Part shown: piece after piece, positions 6,140 to 10,900 of the stretch
Position numbering within the stretch: position 1 is the stretch's first letter
Layout of the letters: each line of letters opens with the position of its first letter
NCBI GenBank assembly: GCA_017853815.1
Contig: JAFMIT010000051.1
Span: 1 to 10,900 of the forward strand
Source of the DNA: Actinomycetota bacterium
GTDB taxonomy: Bacteria; Actinomycetota; Actinomycetes; S36-B12; UBA5976
DNA length: 10,900 nucleotides
Direction of reading: 5' to 3'
Translations under genes and position numbers: made by a program
The notes under the pieces: generated by a model
What the model saw: only the letters and a program-made list of their open reading frames with translations
Databases searched by the model: none
Told to the model about the DNA's origin: nothing

Positions 6140-7195
6140 TTACTCCGCCCGAAGGGGCGTTGGCGCCGATTCCGCGTGCAGCGGGTCGGCATCTGAGCGG
6201 ATATCGATCTTCCAGCCAGTCAGGCGGGCTGCAAGCCGAGCGTTCTGGCCTTCTTTTCCGATGGCCAGCGAGAGCTGGTAATCCGGCACGAAGACCCGAG
6301 CCACGCGGTTGACTTCGTCGAGAATGTCAACGCGAACCGTCCGAGCCGGTGCAAGGGCCGCGGCGATGAACTTGGCAGGATCTTCGGAGTAATCGACGAT
6401 GTCGATCTTTTCGCCGTTGAGTTCCTTCACAACCGCATTGACGCGAGCGCCCATCGGACCAATGCAGCTTCCCTTGGCGGCTACCTGGGACTTGTGAGAA
6501 ATCACCGCCATCTTGGAGCGAGCACCCGCTTCACGTGAGAGCGCCATAATCTCGACGGTGCCGTCAGCCACCTCGGGCACCTCGAGAGCGAACAGCGCCC
6601 GGACGAGACCGGGGTGTGTGCGAGAGACTGTGAGCACATTGCCCTTCTCGAGCTGGCGCACTGCCACCAAGATCACCTTGATGCGTTCGCCGTGGACGTA
6701 CTTCTCGGTGGGAACTTGTTCGGCGGGCGGCATGATGGCTTCGACCCGACCTAGGTCAACATGGACCATGCGTGGATCTGCTCCCTGCTGCACGAAGCCA
6801 CTGATCATCGTGCCGACCATAGATTCGTATTCCTCCGCTTGAACTGCTCCAGTTGCTTTGCGGAGCCGATCGCCAAGCACTTTGCGAGTGGTCGCCGCAG
6901 CGATGCGATCGAAGTCTTTGGGCGTCTCGTCTACTTCGCCGAGGTACTCGCCCGCTTCGTTGAGCTCGGTCACGAGCACTGCGACGGTGCCGTTGTCGAT
7001 GTCGAGCTTCACTCGAACCGGTTTGCCATCGACTTTCCGCGGAATCCATTCTCCCGGTTTCGGCGCTTCTTCAATTGCGTTCACAGAACGCAGATACGCA
7101 ATCAGAAGAGCTTCTTCGATTGGGGCAATGATGGATTCAAGCGGCATGTCGAGAGTGCTGATGAGTCCTTTGAGCTGAGCGATATCAATTTTCAT
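6140..7195 (-). CDS. nusA: Transcription termination/antitermination factor NusA
   Basis: RNA polymerase-associated factor that modulates pausing, termination and rRNA antitermination. The protein has 351 residues. This is the short form with an N-terminal polymerase-binding domain (about 1-125), an S1 domain (about 128-198, including QQGADPRMVHVDLGRVEAIMP and HGERIKVILV) and two KH domains. The first KH carries CIGPMGAR (244-251) and the second AIGKEGQNARLAARLTGW (311-328). The acidic C-terminal repeats of E. coli NusA are absent, as in Gram-positives and actinobacteria. The ATG at 7195 overlaps the rimP stop as ATGA, so the two are translationally coupled in the conserved rimP-nusA-ylxR-infB order. 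The tail after the second KH domain is about 20 residues and looks disordered. Confidence 0.97.
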   Translation of the reverse strand: MKIDIAQLKGLISTLDMPLESIIAPIEEALLIAYLRSVNAIEEAPKPGEWIPRKVDGKPVRVKLDIDNGTVAVLVTELNEAGEYLGEVDETPKDFDRIAAATTRKVLGDRLRKATGAVQAEEYESMVGTMISGFVQQGADPRMVHVDLGRVEAIMPPAEQVPTEKYVHGERIKVILVAVRQLEKGNVLTVSRTHPGLVRALFALEVPEVADGTVEIMALSREAGARSKMAVISHKSQVAAKGSCIGPMGARVNAVVKELNGEKIDIVDYSEDPAKFIAAALAPARTVRVDILDEVNRVARVFVPDYQLSLAIGKEGQNARLAARLTGWKIDIRSDADPLHAESAPTPLRAE

Positions 7196-7710
7196 TCTGC
7201 ATCCTCAGCATCGGCGTCATCATCAAAATCTGCAAGGTCATCAGTGTGAGCGGACTTGGGGCGATTGAATTCAATCTGGACCTGACCTTGGCTGACATCT
7301 GCAAGTTCTACAGGCTCGTGGTCTTCAAACTCGACGCTAGCGTCTGTGCAACCGCTGACTCGGGCCATGAAGACAGATTCGTCATTCATCACTACTTGGA
7401 CTTTGCGACCGACATTCGCTCGCCAGTGACGCGGCAGGGTCAGTGGTCGATCGATGCCTGGGCTCGTCACCTCAAGGGTGTAACCAGTGTCATCGAGTAG
7501 GTCTTGCTCTTCGATGAGAACATCAAGACGGCGGCTGATGCGCGCAACTTCGTCGAGGTCCAGACGGCCATCGGAATCGACCACAATTTGAACGAGAAGT
7601 CTTCGACCAGCTTGCCGGATATTGACAGATTCCAAGTAGTACTGGGCTTCATCAATGAGCGGAGTGACCGCTTCAGTAATGCGCTCAGCAAAATGCGCAG
7701 GGCTAGTCAC
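7192..7710 (-). CDS. rimP: Ribosome maturation factor RimP
   Basis: Assists early assembly of the 30S subunit in the cytoplasm. The 172-residue protein matches the RimP (DUF150) family. An N-terminal alpha/beta domain (about 1-88) has RRLLVQIVVDSDGRLDLDEVARISR and the signature YTLEVTSPGIDRPL (77-90). A C-terminal SH3-like domain (about 92-150) follows, containing RHWRANVGRKVQV. The final 20 residues are almost entirely Asp/Glu/Ala, a likely disordered acidic tail. The start is a GTG at 7710 with GGAG a few bases upstream. It lies 44 nt after the TSUP gene and overlaps nusA by four bases. No clear promoter was seen in the 44-nt gap, so it may be read through from proS. Confidence 0.95.
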   Translation of the reverse strand: MTSPAHFAERITEAVTPLIDEAQYYLESVNIRQAGRRLLVQIVVDSDGRLDLDEVARISRRLDVLIEEQDLLDDTGYTLEVTSPGIDRPLTLPRHWRANVGRKVQVVMNDESVFMARVSGCTDASVEFEDHEPVELADVSQGQVQIEFNRPKSAHTDDLADFDDDADAEDAE

Positions 7711-7754
7711 GTTGACTCCGGTTCTGTTTGGTCGAGCAGTTGTAGAGGTGAAGT

Positions 7755-8531
7755 CTAACCCCAGATTGAGAAGCCAAGGCGCACAATCAACATCGCGACT
7801 GCAGTCAACAACACGCCGCGAACAAATCCGCTTCCGAAACGTATTGCCATTCGACTTCCGACTACTCCCCCAAGCAAGTTGAAACCCCCCATAGCAAGGC
7901 CGAGAATCCAGATGACATGGCCAGCGGCCGCAAACACAAGAATGGAAGCAAAGTTGGTTGCCACGTTGACGAACTTCGCCGTTGCCGATGATCGTAAGAA
8001 CGAGAGGCCAAAGATGTTGACGAGCGAGAGCAGCAGGAAGGCTCCGAAACCCGGACCGATGGCGCCGTCGTAGAAACCGAGTGATGCACCGACGGTGATA
8101 GGCAACAGGACTGAATGCTGCGGAACTTCGTGATCTTCAAGTCCACGAACTTTTGCGGTCGGATTGATCACCATGAACAGCCACATGGCCACCAGCATGA
8201 AGAAGATGATCGGGCGGAATACCTCGGGGTTAAGCCGACTCGCAACAAGTGAGCCAGCGCCGGAACCCACGAACGCTGCGACCATCATTGGCCGCACAAT
8301 CTGACGTGGCGGCGGCACAGCTCGGGCATACGTCGCAGCTGCCGCGGTCGTGCCGATGATGCTGCTGAGTTTGTTAGTGCCGAGCGCTGAGACCGTGAGC
8401 GACTGCGGAAGCGCAAGCAACAGCGATGGAAGTTGAATCAAGCCGCCCCCGCCGCCAACTGCATCTAACCATCCCGCTGCCAAGGCAGCGAGCAAAAGCA
8501 AGATCAAGACGCTGATGTCGAGATCAGGCAT
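7755..8531 (-). CDS. TSUP (TauE/SafE, DUF81) family membrane exporter
   Basis: An integral membrane protein of 258 residues, made of about eight hydrophobic segments with short loops. Both halves carry the family's Gly-rich signature: AAGWLDAVGGGGGLIQLPSLL (about 18-38), then SALGTNKLSS, and in the second half LGFYDGAIGPGFGAFLL (about 150-166). Known: TSUP members export sulfite, sulfoacetate or related small organic anions, or move other sulfur compounds; a few affect metals or haloacids. The substrate here cannot be read from sequence. Its ATG overlaps the stop of the HAD gene as TAATG, and there is no good Shine-Dalgarno, so it depends on translation of that gene. A 44-nt gap separates it from rimP. 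It is unusual company for the surrounding translation genes. Confidence 0.88.
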   Translation of the reverse strand: MPDLDISVLILLLLAALAAGWLDAVGGGGGLIQLPSLLLALPQSLTVSALGTNKLSSIIGTTAAAATYARAVPPPRQIVRPMMVAAFVGSGAGSLVASRLNPEVFRPIIFFMLVAMWLFMVINPTAKVRGLEDHEVPQHSVLLPITVGASLGFYDGAIGPGFGAFLLLSLVNIFGLSFLRSSATAKFVNVATNFASILVFAAAGHVIWILGLAMGGFNLLGGVVGSRMAIRFGSGFVRGVLLTAVAMLIVRLGFSIWG

Positions 8532-9262
8532 TACGCAAACGCTCGCTTTTGGAGCTGGCGAACAATCTCAAAAACATCACCGAGTCGTTGAATAGTGAAA
8601 TCCGGCGTCACGTTAGTTTCCACCAGCTCAATCTCGCGGTGGTCAGAATGGGGTAGAAAAACTCCATGCATGCCGACTGACTGGCTGCCATGAATGTCAT
8701 CCCAAATGCGATCGCCAACAAATAAGCACTCTGCTGGATTCTCCACTCCTAAGGCAGACATGGCTGCTCGAAAAGCGTCTGCGTGGGGCTTGCCCACCGG
8801 CAGCTCGGATGTGTAGACCCCTGCGTCAATGAACTCGAGCAGCCCGTCACGCGCGAAAACTTCTTCATGGAATGCTCGCGGCCACATGGTGTTCGACAGC
8901 ACACCAATCTTGAGTCCGCGCTCTTTCAGCGCTGTGAAGAGCGGCAGCGCATCAGGATCTGCGAGAGTGTGCGGCTCCCAGAAATCTAGATAGTGTCGAA
9001 ATGCCGATTCAAAGTGGGCGGCAGACTGGTCAACACCGCAGTTTTCGAGAATCGCGCTGAGCGCTCCAGTCGACTCGGCACCTGATGTTTCTCGCTGAAC
9101 TCGCCAACGCGCTTCTTCTGCTTCGAACAGCGCTTGTGCAAGACCTGCCGCGTTCTCGGGGGCAAACTCCTGTGCGAACGCGTACCACTGAGCGCTGAGG
9201 TCAATTTTGTGCCACGGCGTCAGTGTCCCGCCCCAGTCAAAAATGACTGCCGCGATGGTCAT
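8531..9262 (-). CDS. HAD-superfamily hydrolase (subfamily IA-like)
   Basis: A 243-residue soluble Rossmannoid hydrolase. Motif I is FDWGGTL with the expected nucleophile D9. The second acidic position of the usual DxD is glycine (G11), as in some other HAD-IA proteins. Motif II is VLSNT (S123, N124), motif III is GKP with K158, and motif IV is FVGDRIWDDI with D184 and D189. An alpha-helical cap lies between motifs I and II (about 17-105), placing it with C1-cap enzymes. Family members act as phosphatases, phosphonatases or dehalogenases. The substrate is not predictable, and loss of the second Asp suggests altered or slower phosphatase chemistry. It overlaps the proS stop by four bases (ATGA) and the TSUP start by one (TAATG), so it is co-translated with both. 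Confidence 0.88.
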   Translation of the reverse strand: MTIAAVIFDWGGTLTPWHKIDLSAQWYAFAQEFAPENAAGLAQALFEAEEARWRVQRETSGAESTGALSAILENCGVDQSAAHFESAFRHYLDFWEPHTLADPDALPLFTALKERGLKIGVLSNTMWPRAFHEEVFARDGLLEFIDAGVYTSELPVGKPHADAFRAAMSALGVENPAECLFVGDRIWDDIHGSQSVGMHGVFLPHSDHREIELVETNVTPDFTIQRLGDVFEIVRQLQKRAFA

Positions 9263-10900
9263 GACGAGCGAACAACCTCGAGCACGTGCGCCTGCAACGT
9301 GTCGACAGCTACTTCATCCTTGGCGCCAGTCTTGCGATCTTTCACTTCTACCAAACCATCAGCAAGCAGTTTGCCGAACACCACAATCGTCGGAATGCCA
9401 ATCAGTTCTGAGTCATTGAACTTCACGCCAATGGACGCTCCGCGGCGATCATCCAACAACACACGCACGCCGGCAGCTTCGAGATCGGCCGCAAACTTCT
9501 CCGCAGCTTCCCATGGTGCTTCGTCTTTGCCAGCGGCGATGATGTGAACATCAGCCGGGGCAACTTCGCGAGGCCATACCAAACCTTTGTCATCGTAAGA
9601 CTGCTCGGCAACAGCCGCGACCGCGCGCGAGACGCCGATGCCGTAAGAGCCCATGGTGACTACGACTCGTTCACCGTTTTCGTTGAGCACCGTCAGATCG
9701 AGAGCCTCCGCATATTTGCGACCCAACTGGAAGATGTGACCAATCTCGATGCCACGGGCGGCAGAGAGTGAGTCGCCGCAGCCAGTCGGGCAAGCATCGC
9801 CTTCGAGAACTTCAGCAGCTTCGATAAAACCATCGGCAACAAAATCGCGACCACACGTCAGGTCGTAGACATGGTGGTTGTACTCGTTGGCACCAGTGAT
9901 CCAACGGGTGCCATCGACGACGTGAGGATCCACCAAGTAGCGAATGCCCGACGCTGACTGCTCACCGAGGATTTGTGGCCCGATATAGCCCTTCTTCAAC
10001 AGTGGATGCGCTTTGAAGTCTTCCTCTTCGAATGGCATGACCTCGGCTGGATGAACCGCAGATTCCAATCGCTTCACATCGACTTCGCGGTTTCCAGGCA
10101 ATCCGATTGCCAGGACCGAAGTGCTGCCATCGATGTGCTGCAACTTGAAGACAACATTCTTGAGCGTGTCAGCTGCGGTCCACTCACGATCTGAACGTTT
10201 GAGGTCTTCACGCTCATTCGAAAGGTTTACGAGAGTTTCGATGGTTGGCGTCTTTGGTGTCTGCTCAACATGCGCTGCAGGCGCGGTGCTGAAGTCAACG
10301 GCGGCCGCAGGCAGCGTAGTCACGGCTTCGACGTTGGCCGCATAACCGCAGCCGAGGCAGCGCACAAAAGTGTCTTCGCCGCTTTCGCAGCCTGCGAGGA
10401 ACTCTTCTGACTTAGAACCACCCATGGCGCCGGACATGGCCGACACGATCACGTACGTCAGGCCCAGACGATCAAACGTGTTGATATACGCCTGACGATG
10501 CTTGTTGTACGAAACTTCAAGACCTGCGTCATCAATATCGAAGGAATAAGAATCCTTCATGACGAATTCGCGACCGCGCAGAATGCCAGCACGCGGCCGC
10601 GCTTCATCACGATATTTGGTCTGGATTTGATAAATCGACAGCGGCAGGTCTTTATACGAGGAGTACTCGCCTTTGACCATCAACGTGAACATTTCTTCAT
10701 GCGTCGGCCCGAGCAGATAATCGTTCTTGCGTCGGTCCTGCAGGCGGAAGAGATTGTCACCGTACTCAGTCCAGCGATTCGTTGCTTCATAGGCCTCGCG
10801 TGGCAGCAACGCTGGGAAGTGAACTTCTTGGAACCCAGCGCGATCCATCTCCTCGCGCACAATCTTTTCGACGTTGCGGTACACGATGTAGCCCAAGGGC
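9259..10900 (-). CDS. proS: Prolyl-tRNA synthetase, 5' end outside the window
   Basis: Class II synthetase that charges tRNA-Pro with proline. About 546 residues are visible. The frame is open to the window edge, and the first visible residues read PLGYIVYRNVEKIVREEM, so roughly the first 30 residues lie outside; the TTG at 10896 is an internal leucine codon, not a start. Numbering from that codon, motif 2 is RDEARPRAGILRGREF (96-111) and motif 3 is the GSYGIGVSRA block (416-425). Between them sits the bacterial INS editing domain (about 190-370), with GNREVDVKRLE (268-278) around the expected editing lysine. Cysteines C180/C183 and C369/C373 flank the insertion. The C-terminal anticodon-binding domain (about 445-545) is complete. 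The stop overlaps the HAD gene by four bases. Confidence 0.97.
   Translation of the reverse strand, partial: PLGYIVYRNVEKIVREEMDRAGFQEVHFPALLPREAYEATNRWTEYGDNLFRLQDRRKNDYLLGPTHEEMFTLMVKGEYSSYKDLPLSIYQIQTKYRDEARPRAGILRGREFVMKDSYSFDIDDAGLEVSYNKHRQAYINTFDRLGLTYVIVSAMSGAMGGSKSEEFLAGCESGEDTFVRCLGCGYAANVEAVTTLPAAAVDFSTAPAAHVEQTPKTPTIETLVNLSNEREDLKRSDREWTAADTLKNVVFKLQHIDGSTSVLAIGLPGNREVDVKRLESAVHPAEVMPFEEEDFKAHPLLKKGYIGPQILGEQSASGIRYLVDPHVVDGTRWITGANEYNHHVYDLTCGRDFVADGFIEAAEVLEGDACPTGCGDSLSAARGIEIGHIFQLGRKYAEALDLTVLNENGERVVVTMGSYGIGVSRAVAAVAEQSYDDKGLVWPREVAPADVHIIAAGKDEAPWEAAEKFAADLEAAGVRVLLDDRRGASIGVKFNDSELIGIPTIVVFGKLLADGLVEVKDRKTGAKDEVAVDTLQAHVLEVVRSS

Noticed and set aside
7711..7754. Possible promoter in the TSUP-rimP gap
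   Set aside because: No recognisable -35/-10 pair or hairpin was seen in the 44 bases.
10680..10862. A 60-codon minus-strand frame inside proS
   Set aside because: It is out of frame with the clear prolyl-tRNA synthetase sequence and has no supporting features.

Overview
This window is one uninterrupted minus-strand block of translation and ribosome-assembly genes. The lineage looks like an actinomycete-type Actinomycetota. Evidence: an IF2 of 932 residues with a long Gly/Pro/Arg-rich linker and an actinobacterial-style N-terminal half; a short 351-residue NusA with only two KH domains and no extra C-terminal repeats; mid-50s GC by eye, which is low for the phylum; and an RNA-like leader of the kind known upstream of actinobacterial pnp. 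I cannot name the genus from sequence alone.

In transcription order (high to low coordinates) the genes are: proS (prolyl-tRNA synthetase, 5' end cut off by the window edge); a HAD-family hydrolase; a TSUP (TauE/SafE-like) membrane exporter; rimP; nusA; ylxR; infB; rbfA; truB; ribF; rpsO. Most junctions are translationally coupled. proS/HAD, rimP/nusA and rbfA/truB overlap by ATGA, HAD/TSUP by TAATG, and nusA/ylxR and truB/ribF are separated by 5 and 4 nt. Four longer gaps remain. TSUP-rimP (44 nt) is featureless. ylxR-infB (112 nt), infB-rbfA (84 nt) and ribF-rpsO (133 nt) each contain RNA hairpins on the coding strand. Below rpsO lie a strong terminator-like hairpin (182-217), a plausible promoter (129-156), and a large folded RNA (9-112) that probably is the 5' leader of pnp, whose coding region would lie outside the window.

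Functionally the block covers proline charging (ProS), 30S maturation (RimP, RbfA), transcription elongation and antitermination (NusA), initiation (IF2), tRNA pseudouridylation (TruB), flavin cofactor synthesis (RibF) and ribosomal protein S15. The only genes outside this theme are the HAD hydrolase and the TSUP exporter, coupled between proS and rimP. No mobile element, CRISPR array, tRNA or rRNA gene was seen, and no convincing plus-strand gene. The observations most worth checking are non-coding: the pnp-type leader, the rpsO leader whose Shine-Dalgarno sequence is buried in a 9-bp stem, and the GAAA-tetraloop hairpin between infB and rbfA. I found no clearly new biological system.
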